From positions 186,001 to 250,000 of the forward strand of contig JAVBQB010000001.1 of the NCBI GenBank assembly GCA_031549265.1: 64,000 nucleotides of DNA, read 5' to 3'. Positions within the stretch are counted from its first letter, which is position 1. Each line of letters opens with the position of its first letter. Shown one piece after another: positions 8,452-17,097 of the stretch. The stretch comes from JAVBQB01 sp031549265. GTDB taxonomy: Bacteria > Bacillota > Clostridia > Oscillospirales > JAVBQB01. The notes beneath the pieces were generated by a model. That model had not been told where the DNA came from. It saw only the letters and a list, made by a program, of their open reading frames with translations, and did not search any database. Both the position numbers and the translations under genes were made by a program.

Positions 8452-9071
8452 GATGATGGGCATATTCCGGAAAGATCGCACATATCGCAGTGCGTCCGCC
8501 GCGCTGTGCATACCGCCCTTCCGTGGAAGACCAGTCTGTGACAAAACATCGACTGCTCCTCCGGCGGAATTATTTCGGCCAGCGCGAGTTCAACCTTGTA
8601 CGGATCCTTGGTGTCGCAGAACCCGAGACGGTTCGCAATCCTGATGCAGTGTGTGTCGGTGACTACCGCCGGCTTGCCGTATATGTCGCCCAAAATGATA
8701 TTGGCGGTCTTGCGTCCGATTCCGGGCAGCGTCAGCAACTGCTCCATCGTGCCCGGAACCCGTCCGCCAAAGCGCTCAAGAAGCATAATTGCGCAGTTCT
8801 TAATATCCCGGGCTTTGGTGTGGTAGAAGCCGCACGGCTTGACCGCGAGCTCAAGCGCCCCGAGGTCAGCTTCAGCAAACGACTCCAGCGTCGGATAGTC
8901 ACGGAACAGAGTTTCGGTAACTATATTCACCCGCGCGTCGGTGCATTGGGCGGCGAGCCTGGTCGAAAACAGCAGTTCATAGTCACGGCCGTAATCAAGA
9001 GAGCATTCGGCGTCAGGATACACGTTTTTCAGGAGTTCGACCGCTTTCAAAGCGCGTTCTTTCAGTTTCAC
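8439..9071 (-). CDS. nth: Endonuclease III
   Basis: A base-excision DNA glycosylase/AP lyase for oxidised pyrimidines, 210 residues. It has the helix-hairpin-helix LPGIGRKTANII with the catalytic Lys, the catalytic Asp in VVTDTHCIRI, and the C-terminal [4Fe-4S] signature C-X6-C-X2-C-X5-C (CTARRTHCDMCDLSGIC). The start is GTG behind GAGG. It begins 17 nt after the hydrogenase gene, so it is probably the last gene of that operon; a perfect palindrome over its stop codon acts as terminator. Confidence 0.95.
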   Translation of the reverse strand: MKLKERALKAVELLKNVYPDAECSLDYGRDYELLFSTRLAAQCTDARVNIVTETLFRDYPTLESFAEADLGALELAVKPCGFYHTKARDIKNCAIMLLERFGGRVPGTMEQLLTLPGIGRKTANIILGDIYGKPAVVTDTHCIRIANRLGFCDTKDPYKVELALAEIIPPEEQSMFCHRLVFHGRAVCTARRTHCDMCDLSGICPSSAQA

Positions 9072-9088
9072 TATCAGCCTCGAAGTTG

Positions 9089-10813
9089 TTATTTTGGAAG
9101 GTTATCTCTGGAAGTATAATGCGTATGCAGAAGCTTATGTGACTTTTCGCCGAGTGGCTTTTCAAGATAGGTTTCATAAATCTCTTTGATAGCCGGGTTT
9201 TCGTGCGACTTGCGCAAGGTCATATTCTTATCTGTGGCGTAGACCGCTTCGATCCTGCAATCCATCTTCGCCCAGTTCTTGATTGGGTTGCCGCCGCCTC
9301 CGATACAGCCGCCGGGACACGCCATAACCTCAACGAAATGATAGACAGACGTGCCTTTGCGTATCTGCTCCATCAGTTTTCGGGCGTTGCCCAGACCGTG
9401 AGCGATCGCGACCCTGACCTGTAAACCGTTGAGGTCGACTGCCGCTTCCTTAACGCCGCCGAATCCGCGCACACTGGTAAAATCGAGATTTTTCAGCGTT
9501 TCACCGGTCACAACTTCGTAAACAGTGCGCAGCGCGGCTTCCATAACGCCGCCGGTCGCGCCGAATATCTCACCCGCGCCGCTGCCCAGTCCGAACGGCA
9601 GGTCAAAGTCGGTTTCGGGCAGTGATCGGAAGTCTATTCCATACGATTGGATCATCCGTGCCAGCTCTTGGACGGTGAGCACGCAATCGACGTCCTGGTA
9701 CCCGCTGCTGTCCATTTCCGGACGCTTGCATTCAAATTTTTTGGCAGTGCACGGCATAATTGACACGCTGAAAATGTCGGCGGGGTCCTTCTCGCTCTTT
9801 TCGGCGTAATAGGTCTTGAGTAGCGCGCCGAACATCTGCTGCGGAGATTTGCAGGACGACAGGTTGCCGATCAGGTCGGGATAAAAAGTCTCGCAGAACT
9901 TGACCCAGCCGGGACTGCACGAGGTTATCATGGGGAGCGTGCCGCCGTTTTGCAGCCGGTTCAACAGCTCGTGTCCTTCCTCCATGATCGTGAGGTCGGC
10001 GGTGAAATCGGTATCGAACACCATGTCGAACCCGAGCTTTTTCATAGCGGTGACCAGTCGGCCGGTGCTGACCGTTCCAGGCGGTTCTCCGAGCGCCTCG
10101 GCGAGCGTAATCCGCACCGAGGGCGCAACCTGGGCGACCACCCATTTATTCTGGTCGTCAATCGACTTCCATACCTGTTTGGTATCGTCACGCACGGTCA
10201 GCGCGCCGACAGGGCACGCCTGGACGCATTGGCCGCAGTTGATGCAAGAAGTCGAGCCGAGCGGGAGGTTATAGGCGGTGCCGACGGAGGTGTGGAACCC
10301 CCTGTTCTCTTTCGATAAAACGTTGACCGTCTGAATTTCCGAGCAAGCGTAGATGCAGCGTTCGCATACAATGCACTTGCTGGGGTCGCGGACAATCGAC
10401 GGAGAGCTTGTGTCCATGCCCTGGCCGCGTATTCGCATCGGGTAGCGGATTTCCTCGTTAAAATTCAGCATCTGCTGGACAGACTGGAGCTCGCAGTTCC
10501 CGCTTCTGCTGCAGCGCAGGCAGTCCTGCGCATGGTGGGCTAGGATCAGTTCAAGCACGTTGCGGCGGGCAAGCCGGGCGTTGGGTGAATTGGTTTGAAC
10601 CTCCATGCCGTCGGTAACCGGAAAGCTGCACGCCGGCTGCAAAACGCGCTGCCCCTTGACTTCGACAAGGCAGATGCGGCAGTTGGCCTTAACCTCCTGG
10701 TCCGGATGGTAGCACAGCGTTGGGATCTTTATTCCGAGTTTTTGGGCGGCCTTTAGAATTGTCGTGCCGTATTCGACCTCGACTTCCATGTTATCTATCG
10801 AAACTTTAAGCAT
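9089..10813 (-). CDS. hndD: [FeFe]-hydrogenase catalytic subunit (HndD/HydA type)
   Basis: Reduces protons or oxidises H2 at the H-cluster; 574 residues. From the N-terminus: a [2Fe-2S] domain (Cys34, 45, 48, 62), the His-Cys3 [4Fe-4S] site (HHAQDCLRCSRSGNCEL), two [4Fe-4S] clusters (CIVCERCIYAC and CINCGQCVQAC), then the H-cluster motifs L1 TSCSPGW, L2 MPCTAKKFE and L3 EVMACPGGCIGGGG, and a typical small-subunit-like tail ending in HTHYTSR. The start at 10813 has AAGGAGGG 8 nt upstream; a longer frame to 10891 would overlap the previous gene heavily. It overlaps the NuoF-like gene by 8 nt. Maturases HydEFG are not in the window. Confidence 0.96.
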   Translation of the reverse strand: MLKVSIDNMEVEVEYGTTILKAAQKLGIKIPTLCYHPDQEVKANCRICLVEVKGQRVLQPACSFPVTDGMEVQTNSPNARLARRNVLELILAHHAQDCLRCSRSGNCELQSVQQMLNFNEEIRYPMRIRGQGMDTSSPSIVRDPSKCIVCERCIYACSEIQTVNVLSKENRGFHTSVGTAYNLPLGSTSCINCGQCVQACPVGALTVRDDTKQVWKSIDDQNKWVVAQVAPSVRITLAEALGEPPGTVSTGRLVTAMKKLGFDMVFDTDFTADLTIMEEGHELLNRLQNGGTLPMITSCSPGWVKFCETFYPDLIGNLSSCKSPQQMFGALLKTYYAEKSEKDPADIFSVSIMPCTAKKFECKRPEMDSSGYQDVDCVLTVQELARMIQSYGIDFRSLPETDFDLPFGLGSGAGEIFGATGGVMEAALRTVYEVVTGETLKNLDFTSVRGFGGVKEAAVDLNGLQVRVAIAHGLGNARKLMEQIRKGTSVYHFVEVMACPGGCIGGGGNPIKNWAKMDCRIEAVYATDKNMTLRKSHENPAIKEIYETYLEKPLGEKSHKLLHTHYTSRDNLPK

Positions 10814-12095
10814 GCAGGCGTCCCTCCTTGTCGGCGGCGGCTTTGCACACCTCGTAAGTATGCGCGAGGTATTCGTCGCGGAAGCTGTCAATCGTGGTCA
10901 GAATGGCGGTTGACACCGTCTGGCCGAGACCGCAGAGCGACGCGAGCTGCATGGTTCTGGACAGCTCTTTTATAGTATCAATATCGGATTCGCTGGCTTC
11001 ACCGCTGAGGAACATTTTTATCAAATGGTGCAGTCTCATCGTGCCTTCGCGGCAAGGAGTGCACTTTCCACAGCTTTCGTGTACGAAAAATTCCATTATA
11101 TTCATGGCGAAACCGAGGATCGAGTGGCTGTCGTCAATAACCAGAACCGAGCCCGAGCCCATGATGGCGTTGTACTCGGCTTGGATATTCATATCCATTT
11201 TCATGTCCAGCTTGTCGGGGGTTACAAAAGTGCCGGACGAGCCGCCGGTCTGAACCGCCTTGAGTCCCCGTCCCTTGGGAATGCCGCCGCCGACGTCATA
11301 GATCAGCTCGCGCAGCGAAATGCCCATCGGGAACTCGTAAACACCGCGGCGCTCAAGGTTGCCGCATAGCGTAAACAGTTTTGTGCCCGGACAGGAGGAG
11401 GTGCCGATGGAGGAAAACTCCTTCGGGCCTCTGTCGATAATAAAAGAGATATTCGCAAAGGTTTCGACGTTGTTTATGACCGTCGGACGACCGTGGTAGC
11501 CGCACTGTCCGGGGAACGGCGGCTTAATGCGTGGTTCGCCGCGCTTTCCCTCAATCGAGTTGAGCAGCGCGGTCTCTTCGCCGCAAATGTAGGCTCCGGC
11601 GCCGAGAACCAGTTCGATGTCAAAATCAAAGCCCAGCGTCATTATGTTCTTGCCGAGCAGTCCGGACGCGCGCGCCTGGACAAGCGCCTCCCTGAGCACT
11701 TCTTCGGCGTTAACGTATTCGCATCTCAGATATATGTAGCCCTGATTGGAGCCGACAGCGTACCCGGCGATCGCCATTCCCTCAAATATGCTATGAGGAT
11801 CGCTCTCCATGATAATGCGGTCCTTATTGGTGCCGGGCTCGCCTTCGTCGGCGTTGCAGACTATATATTTCTTGTCAGCGATGGCGGATTTGGTAAATTC
11901 CCATTTCAGTCCCGTAGGAAAACCGGCGCCTCCCCTGCCGCGCAGGCCGGATTCCTTAATCGAATTAATTACCGCGTTCGGCCCCATCTCAATTGCCTTT
12001 TGCAGCGCCAGATAACCGCCGACACCGACGTAGTCATCCACCGAACGCGGGTTGATTTTTCCGACGTTGCGCAGCACGATGCGGGTCTCGTTCAT
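10806..12095 (-). CDS. hndC: NADH-binding flavoprotein subunit of hydrogenase (NuoF/HndC-like), minimal form
   Basis: Diaphorase subunit linking NAD(H) to the hydrogenase; 429 residues. FMN/NADH motifs are GRGGAGFPTGLKW, CNADEGEPGTNKDR and GAGAYICGEETAL. The [4Fe-4S] site is SCGKCTPCREGT plus a later SLCGLGQT. It starts directly with the Complex I 51-kDa fold and ends shortly after its cluster. It therefore lacks both the N-terminal thioredoxin-like [2Fe-2S] domain and the C-terminal 2[4Fe-4S] domain seen in HydB/HndC of electron-bifurcating enzymes. The start follows GAGG. It sits between the NuoE-like and hydrogenase genes, matching the usual trimeric order. Confidence 0.94.
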   Translation of the reverse strand: MNETRIVLRNVGKINPRSVDDYVGVGGYLALQKAIEMGPNAVINSIKESGLRGRGGAGFPTGLKWEFTKSAIADKKYIVCNADEGEPGTNKDRIIMESDPHSIFEGMAIAGYAVGSNQGYIYLRCEYVNAEEVLREALVQARASGLLGKNIMTLGFDFDIELVLGAGAYICGEETALLNSIEGKRGEPRIKPPFPGQCGYHGRPTVINNVETFANISFIIDRGPKEFSSIGTSSCPGTKLFTLCGNLERRGVYEFPMGISLRELIYDVGGGIPKGRGLKAVQTGGSSGTFVTPDKLDMKMDMNIQAEYNAIMGSGSVLVIDDSHSILGFAMNIMEFFVHESCGKCTPCREGTMRLHHLIKMFLSGEASESDIDTIKELSRTMQLASLCGLGQTVSTAILTTIDSFRDEYLAHTYEVCKAAADKEGRLHA

Positions 12096-12115
12096 TATAT
12101 CAACCTCATTTAATA

Positions 12116-12607
12116 TCAGTAGCTGTTAAGCAGAGTTGCAACTTTATCCGGAGTCAGATGCCCGTGAACGGTTTTGTTAATCATAACCGACGGAGACAGG
12201 TGGCAAATGCCGAGGCACTCGCAGGTTTCCAGCGTGAATTTGCCGTTTGACGTTGTTTCCCCGATTTCGATGCCGAGGATGCGCTTGAACGCCTCGATAA
12301 CCTCTCCCGCACCGCGGGCGTGACTGGGAGCGCTCTTGCAGATGCGGATAATATTTTTGCCGCGGGGCTTGGTTGAAAAATAAGAATAAAATGTCGCGAC
12401 GTCGTATATTTTGGAGACCGGCACGTTCATCTCTTTGCCGATCACAACGGCAACTTCAAACGGAATTCCGTTGTTGGCTATTGACTGCGCTTCACGCACC
12501 ACCCTGATGATCTGCTCAGGTTTGTCTTTGTATGACGCGGCGAGTTGGCGTATTTCCATCAGCACTTCCGGGTCGACTGGAACCCGATCTTCTGCTTGTT
12601 CGTTCAA
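12116..12607 (-). CDS. hndA: NuoE/HndA-like [2Fe-2S] subunit with one ligand Cys replaced by Ser
   Basis: The 24-kDa-type thioredoxin-fold subunit of the NADH hydrogenase, about 163 residues. The family holds one [2Fe-2S] cluster with C-X4-C and C-X3-C. Here the second pair is intact (CLGIC), but the first reads CKSAPSHARG, with Ser where the second Cys belongs (codon AGT at 12323-12325). An extra Cys lies two residues before the second pair. I prefer the TTG at 12607 because GGAGG at 12615-12619 is 7 nt from it but only 1 nt from the ATG at 12613. It is the first gene of the hydrogenase operon. Confidence 0.9.
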   Translation of the reverse strand: MNEQAEDRVPVDPEVLMEIRQLAASYKDKPEQIIRVVREAQSIANNGIPFEVAVVIGKEMNVPVSKIYDVATFYSYFSTKPRGKNIIRICKSAPSHARGAGEVIEAFKRILGIEIGETTSNGKFTLETCECLGICHLSPSVMINKTVHGHLTPDKVATLLNSY

Positions 12608-12613
12608 AGTCAT

Positions 12614-12942
12614 ACCTCCGTTCGTTATTGTGTAAACTTGCGGGCAATAGTTTATAATAGAAAGAAGAAAAGCCGGAATTACACAGTTACAATTTAAATT
12701 TATGTACTTGTACTAATATAGTATCCCAATAGTATTGTAAAATCTAGCATAATTTTATTTTTTTTGTATCGATTATTTCGCAAATACGCAATTGCAATTT
12801 TCGAGCAGAAAATATATAATACACCAGTAAATTATATTATATTATCTTTTATTGCGAATTATCGTCAAAGATCGATATAATTTACATTTGGGCTCTGTTT
12901 TTTCTTGAGGATTATTAAAACATAAAGGGGATAAAAACCGCA
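12614..12942. other. AT-rich divergent regulatory region, hydrogenase operon / glyA
   Basis: A 329-bp stretch without a gene, much richer in A+T than the flanking coding DNA. For glyA, a candidate promoter is TTGCGA (12852-12857), an 18-bp spacer, and TATAAT (12876-12881). For the hydrogenase operon on the minus strand, a weaker candidate has TTTACA (complement of 12736-12741) and TATATT (complement of 12715-12720) with a short 15-bp spacer. I looked for a Rex-type operator and a glycine riboswitch and saw neither. Confidence 0.5.
12852..12881 (+). promoter_or_regulatory. Candidate glyA promoter
   Basis: TTGCGA (4/6 to consensus), an 18-bp spacer, and a perfect TATAAT ending 61 bp before the glyA start. 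The -10 match is strong and the -35 moderate. Confidence 0.45.
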
Positions 12943-14190
12943 ATGTCGATACTTGCCGATTCCATGCAATATATTTCCGAGTGTGATCCGGAGGTCGGAG
13001 CCGCGATTCGCTCAGAATTTGACAGACAGCGCCGTAATATTGAGCTTATTGCCTCCGAAAACTTTGTCAGTCCCGCCGTAGTCGCGGCCATGGGGACTGT
13101 GCTGACCAACAAATATGCCGAGGGCTACCCCGGCAAGCGTTATTACGGCGGTTGCCAGTGCGTTGACGTTGCCGAAAATATCGCGATCGAGCGGGCCAAA
13201 AAGCTGTTTTCGGCGGGGCACGCCAATGTTCAGCCGCATTCCGGCGCTCAGGCAAACGCCGCGGCTTATTTCGCCTATTGCAAGCCCGGGGACACCGTGC
13301 TCGGGATGAACCTCGCGCATGGCGGCCATCTGACTCACGGCAGCCCCGTGAACATCTCGGGCGCGTACTACAATATAGTTTCCTACGGAGTGGATGACGT
13401 TACCCACTATCTGGATTATGACAAGCTGAGGGAAACCGCCAGAAAGGTTAAGCCGCGCATGATTATCGCGGGCGCCTCGGCGTACCCCCGCACGCTTGAT
13501 TTCGCGGAGTTCGCCGATATTGCCAGAGAAGTCGGCGCTATCCTGTTTGTCGATATGGCGCATATCGCGGGTCTGGTCGCGGCTGATCTCCATCCCTCCC
13601 CCATTCCGCACGCCGACATCACGACGACCACAACGCACAAAACATTGCGCGGGCCGCGCGGCGGCATGATCCTTTGCTCAGAAGAAAACGCGAAACTGGT
13701 CGATAAGGCAATATTCCCCGGCACGCAGGGCGGCCCGCTTATGCACATGATCGCCGCCAAGGCGGTCGCTTTCGGCGAGGCGCTGCGTCCGGAGTTCAAG
13801 CAGTATCAGGCAAATATCCTGAAAAACGCGAAGGCGCTGTCCGGCGCACTGCAATACCGGGGATTCGATCTGGTGTCGGGCGGTACGGACAACCACCTCA
13901 TGCTGGTTGATCTGCGAAAATTCGACCTTACCGGCAAAGAAATGGAACGCCGGCTTGACGAGGTATATATTACGGCCAATAAAAACACGATTCCCAACGA
14001 TCCCCAGAGCCCGTTCGTCACGAGCGGAATCCGGCTCGGGACTCCGGCGGCGACTTCGCGCGGGTTCGACGAGCGCGACATGGAGACGATTGCGGAATTG
14101 ATTCACATGACTGCCACGCAGTTCGAATCAAAAGCCGATTATATTCGTTCAAAGGTTGCCGAGCTTTGCGGCAATCATGACTTGTACTGA
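12943..14190 (+). CDS. glyA: Serine hydroxymethyltransferase
   Basis: A PLP enzyme that interconverts serine plus tetrahydrofolate with glycine plus methylene-tetrahydrofolate, the main source of one-carbon units. It has 415 residues, the normal length. The PLP Lys is residue 233 in TTTTHKTLRGPRGG. Other family segments are ELIASENFVS, NKYAEGYPGKRYYGG and GMNLAHGGHLTHG. The start follows AAGGGG at slightly long spacing. The stop codon overlaps the rarA start (TGATG), giving translational coupling. Downstream coupling to a DNA-repair ATPase is a common accident of compact genomes rather than a functional link. Confidence 0.97.
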   Translation: MSILADSMQYISECDPEVGAAIRSEFDRQRRNIELIASENFVSPAVVAAMGTVLTNKYAEGYPGKRYYGGCQCVDVAENIAIERAKKLFSAGHANVQPHSGAQANAAAYFAYCKPGDTVLGMNLAHGGHLTHGSPVNISGAYYNIVSYGVDDVTHYLDYDKLRETARKVKPRMIIAGASAYPRTLDFAEFADIAREVGAILFVDMAHIAGLVAADLHPSPIPHADITTTTTHKTLRGPRGGMILCSEENAKLVDKAIFPGTQGGPLMHMIAAKAVAFGEALRPEFKQYQANILKNAKALSGALQYRGFDLVSGGTDNHLMLVDLRKFDLTGKEMERRLDEVYITANKNTIPNDPQSPFVTSGIRLGTPAATSRGFDERDMETIAELIHMTATQFESKADYIRSKVAELCGNHDLY

Positions 14191-15464
14191 TGTACAGACC
14201 GCTTGCAGACAGGCTTCGTCCGACCACACTTGATGATGTGGTCGGACAAAAGCATATCTTGGGAAAAAACGGGATACTCAGCCGTCTGGTAGCGAACGAC
14301 GTGGTTCCGAACATGGTTTTCTACGGACCGTCAGGAACCGGCAAAACGACCGTAGCCAATATCATCGCGAACAGGACAAACCGGAAGCTGTACAAGCTCA
14401 ATGCCACAACTGCTTCAACCTCCGATATTCGGGACATTATCGGAGAGCTGGACACGCTGCTCACACCGGGCGGAGTGCTGCTCTATCTGGACGAAATACA
14501 GTATTTCAACAAAAAACAGCAGCAGTCGCTTCTCGAATTCATCGAAAACGGGAAGATATCGCTTATCTCATCTACAACGGAGAATCCGTACTTCTATGTA
14601 TATAACGCGCTGCTCAGCCGGTCGACGGTGTTTGAATTTCTGCCGGTCGAGGCGGAAGAAATGACTCCGGCTGTGGTTCGCGCCGTCGAGTTCTGCGCCG
14701 CCGAGTCGGGCGCTACCGTCAATTATCCGGACGAGCTCATCGAAGGTATTTGCCGGTCGTCTGGCGGTGATGTCCGACGGGCTATTAATACAGCCGAGTT
14801 GCTCGTGTCGGCCGCAAGTCCCGACGACGGAAAGATAACCTTATCGATCGACGATTTAGCTGCGATCAATGGCGCCAGCGCGGTCAGATACGACCGTGAC
14901 GGAGACGTGCATTACGATTTGCTGTCGGCGTTCCAAAAATCGATCCGCGGTTCTGACCCCGACGCTGCGGTTCATTATCTGGCGCGGCTGCTCCAGGGCG
15001 GAGATCTGGCCTCGGTTTGCAGGAGGCTGCTTGTCACCGCGGCGGAGGATGTCGGGCTCGCCTACCCTATGGCTGTGGTGTTTGCCAAGGCGTGCGTCGA
15101 CAGCGCGTTCCAGCTCGGTCTGCCGGAGGCGCAAATCCCGCTTGCCGACGCCGTAATCCTGCTGGCGACATCACCCAAGTCGAACTCGGGCGTCTGCGCG
15201 ATAGCGGCGGCGACAGAGGATATCCGATCGGGCAAATCAGGAGAGGTACCGGCTCATCTCAAGGACTCGCATTACAAGGGAGCGAAAACCCTCGGACGCG
15301 GAGTCGGATACAAATATGCACACGATTACCCTAACCATTATGTCGATATGCAGTTTCTGCCCGACTCCGTCAAACACATGAAATACTACAAATACGGTGA
15401 GAATAAGATGGAGCAGGCCAGTAAAGCTTATTGGGACAGCATAAAAAGAAAACCTGAAAACTAA
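14190..15464 (+). CDS. rarA: Replication-associated recombination protein A (RarA/MgsA AAA+ ATPase)
   Basis: An AAA+ clamp-loader-like ATPase acting at stalled replication forks; 424 residues. The Walker A motif GPSGTGKT is at residues 46-53, Walker B is LLYLDEIQYF, and sensor 1 is SSTTENP. The C-terminal tetramerisation/lid domain contains KSIRGSDPDAAVHYLARLL and the family's HLKDSHYKGAKTLGRGVGYKYAHDYP signature region. The start overlaps the glyA stop. A hairpin over its end probably terminates transcription. Confidence 0.95.
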   Translation: MYRPLADRLRPTTLDDVVGQKHILGKNGILSRLVANDVVPNMVFYGPSGTGKTTVANIIANRTNRKLYKLNATTASTSDIRDIIGELDTLLTPGGVLLYLDEIQYFNKKQQQSLLEFIENGKISLISSTTENPYFYVYNALLSRSTVFEFLPVEAEEMTPAVVRAVEFCAAESGATVNYPDELIEGICRSSGGDVRRAINTAELLVSAASPDDGKITLSIDDLAAINGASAVRYDRDGDVHYDLLSAFQKSIRGSDPDAAVHYLARLLQGGDLASVCRRLLVTAAEDVGLAYPMAVVFAKACVDSAFQLGLPEAQIPLADAVILLATSPKSNSGVCAIAAATEDIRSGKSGEVPAHLKDSHYKGAKTLGRGVGYKYAHDYPNHYVDMQFLPDSVKHMKYYKYGENKMEQASKAYWDSIKRKPEN

Positions 15465-15473
15465 AGTTTCAGG
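15453..15473. terminator. Weak bidirectional hairpin between rarA and the phosphodiesterase gene
   Basis: CCTGAAA pairs with TTTCAGG around a 7-nt loop, overlapping the last codons of rarA. The T-rich side (TTTTCTTTTTA) follows on the minus strand, so it fits best as an end for leftward transcription. On the plus side no T tract is seen. Confidence 0.4.
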
Positions 15474-15625
15474 CAATAATTATCGATATAGTAAACAAGC
15501 GGAAGCCAATATGTTCTGATGGCCGTCCCGAACGAAACATTATAGATGACAACCAAAGCAGAAATAAATATTCCGCACAAAAGAAATTGCAAGCCGTGGG
15601 GCAATAGTCCCGCGGTTTGATTTTT

Positions 15626-16105
15626 TTATTTTTGGGCGGAAACCAGCCGGCAGTTGATGTCACCTGTTTCATCAATTTCGATAATTCCGTAGGACTCGCG
15701 GCTCCCCTGCCTCGGCTGGCTGATGCTGCCGGGGTTCATGACGTGCAGTCTGCCGTCGAACGAATAGCACGGTACATGCGTATGTCCGAATAGGGCGATA
15801 TCCGCGCCTAGCGCGCGCGCCTCGGCGATAAAACTGTCGCATCCGTACTTGACGCCGAGCTTATGCCCGTGCGCCATGAATACAGTCTTGCCGCAGACAT
15901 TCAGAACTTTGAGAAGCGGCGAACTCGACCCGATGTCGCAGTTTCCGGCGACAAAAACCACATCGCAGCCGGTTTGGCTTTTCAGCCAAATTGCGTCGGA
16001 GTTGTGGTCGCCAAGATGCAGCACTTTGTCGGGCTTATGCATATTAACGATGCTCTGCATCATAAAATTATTACCATGTGAATCGGAAAAAACCAGAATC
16101 TTCAT
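15626..16105 (-). CDS. YfcE/MJ0936-family metallophosphodiesterase
   Basis: A calcineurin-like phosphoesterase of 159 residues. Metal-binding motifs in order are FSDSHGN, LGDHNSD, AGNCD, MAHGH and GHTH, the complete di-metal set. The family hydrolyses phosphodiesters in vitro; the physiological substrate is unknown. The start follows AGGGGC. It is a single gene convergent with rarA, about 160 bp apart, and nothing else is seen in that gap. Confidence 0.9.
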   Translation of the reverse strand: MKILVFSDSHGNNFMMQSIVNMHKPDKVLHLGDHNSDAIWLKSQTGCDVVFVAGNCDIGSSSPLLKVLNVCGKTVFMAHGHKLGVKYGCDSFIAEARALGADIALFGHTHVPCYSFDGRLHVMNPGSISQPRQGSRESYGIIEIDETGDINCRLVSAQK

Positions 16106-16286
16106 TTGACGCCCCTTTCCTACTGCAAGCTGAAAACGCGGTATTTGTCAACCTTTCCCCCGGTATACCAAACAAACCCGCCTGCATATAATGTTACAGA
16201 CGCAGGTATGCTGCGCCGCGTCCAAGCATGGACGCCGAAATTCCGCGCAACATGCCGATAAGTCAGATAGCATATGGAGGCAATAT

Positions 16287-16577
16287 ATGTCGAAGAATAA
16301 CGATTACGAGGCTATGGCAAAGGCGATGCTGAACACGCCGCAGGGGTCAAAGGTAGTTAACCAGATTGATAAAATTTCAGATTTGCTGAAGCAGCCCGAG
16401 GGCCAGAAGCTCGCCGCCAAACTGTCCGGAGAGAACGGCGAAACACTGAAGAAGGCGGCGGACGCCGCAAATAAAGGAGACAATCAAGCGGCAATCGGAG
16501 CGGTGGCGCAGCTGCTGTCGACTAAGGAAGGCGCGGCGTTTGCAAAGCAGATCATCGAGATGATGAACAAGAAGTAA
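16287..16577 (+). CDS. Small helical protein, gene 1 of an unknown three-gene cluster
   Basis: A 96-residue soluble protein predicted mostly helical, rich in Ala, Lys and Gln, with no signal peptide, membrane segment or known motif. Its layout (short helices, LLKQPEGQKLAAKL, then AQLLSTKEGAAFAKQIIEMM) suggests a small helix-bundle protein. The ATG at 16287 has GGAGG 6 nt upstream; an upstream extension lacks support. The leader (16106-16286) contains a TATAAT at 16187-16192 and a 6-bp hairpin at 16218-16235 (GCGTCC with GGACGC). The next gene starts 40 nt later with its own GGAGG, so the three genes form an operon. Confidence 0.75.
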   Translation: MSKNNDYEAMAKAMLNTPQGSKVVNQIDKISDLLKQPEGQKLAAKLSGENGETLKKAADAANKGDNQAAIGAVAQLLSTKEGAAFAKQIIEMMNKK

Positions 16578-16617
16578 CGGCGATACATAATCAAAAACTA
16601 TTGAAGGGAGGATATTA

Positions 16618-17097
16618 ATGGCCAGCATGGAAGACAAAATATCCTCTCTGCTGTCTTCGCCGGAAGCGGTTGAGCAGCTGATGAGCGTAGTAAAGTCACT
16701 CGCAAGCGACAGCGATTCCGCACAAGCCGAAAGCACCAGTGGCGCGGGCGTTGCCCAAGATTCCGACGGCCAGCGCTTCGAGCCCGCGTTTAACCCGTCG
16801 GGCGGATTACCTGACGATCTCGGCGGGATACTATCGAAGCTTACAGGACATGGCTCCGGATCGGGCGGCGGTCTCGGAGGCTCGGGCATCGACCCCAAAA
16901 TGATGTCGCTGATGATGAAACTGCTCTCCTCGTACAGCTCCGGCGACGACGACAAGGCTCGCCTGCTGTACGCGATCAAGCCGTATATTCGCTCGGAGAG
17001 ACAGGAAAAGATAGACAAAGCCATTCAAATCGTCAGATTGGCAAAGGTCGCAAAAGTCGCGCTTGGAAGCTTCGGCGGGGGTGACGAAGTTGTATAA
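16618..17097 (+). CDS. Hypothetical protein with Gly/Ser linker, gene 2 of the cluster
   Basis: 159 residues. An N-terminal acidic helix (EDKISSLLSSPEAVEQLMSV) resembles the helical repeats of the first gene product. A disordered Ser/Gly/Asp-rich middle (about 35-95) follows, and then a basic C-terminal helical part (RLLYAIKPYIRSERQEKI, then a Val/Ala/Lys-rich helix). The segment LLYAIKPYI-SERQEKID occurs in small clostridial proteins I remember only as hypothetical. The start has GGGAGG 7 nt upstream. It overlaps the third gene by 8 nt. Confidence 0.75.
   Translation: MASMEDKISSLLSSPEAVEQLMSVVKSLASDSDSAQAESTSGAGVAQDSDGQRFEPAFNPSGGLPDDLGGILSKLTGHGSGSGGGLGGSGIDPKMMSLMMKLLSSYSSGDDDKARLLYAIKPYIRSERQEKIDKAIQIVRLAKVAKVALGSFGGGDEVV

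Noticed and set aside
12614..12942. Glycine riboswitch or Rex operator between the hydrogenase operon and glyA
   Set aside because: No paired conserved elements or TTGTTAA-type half-sites were found; only AT-rich promoter-like sequence.
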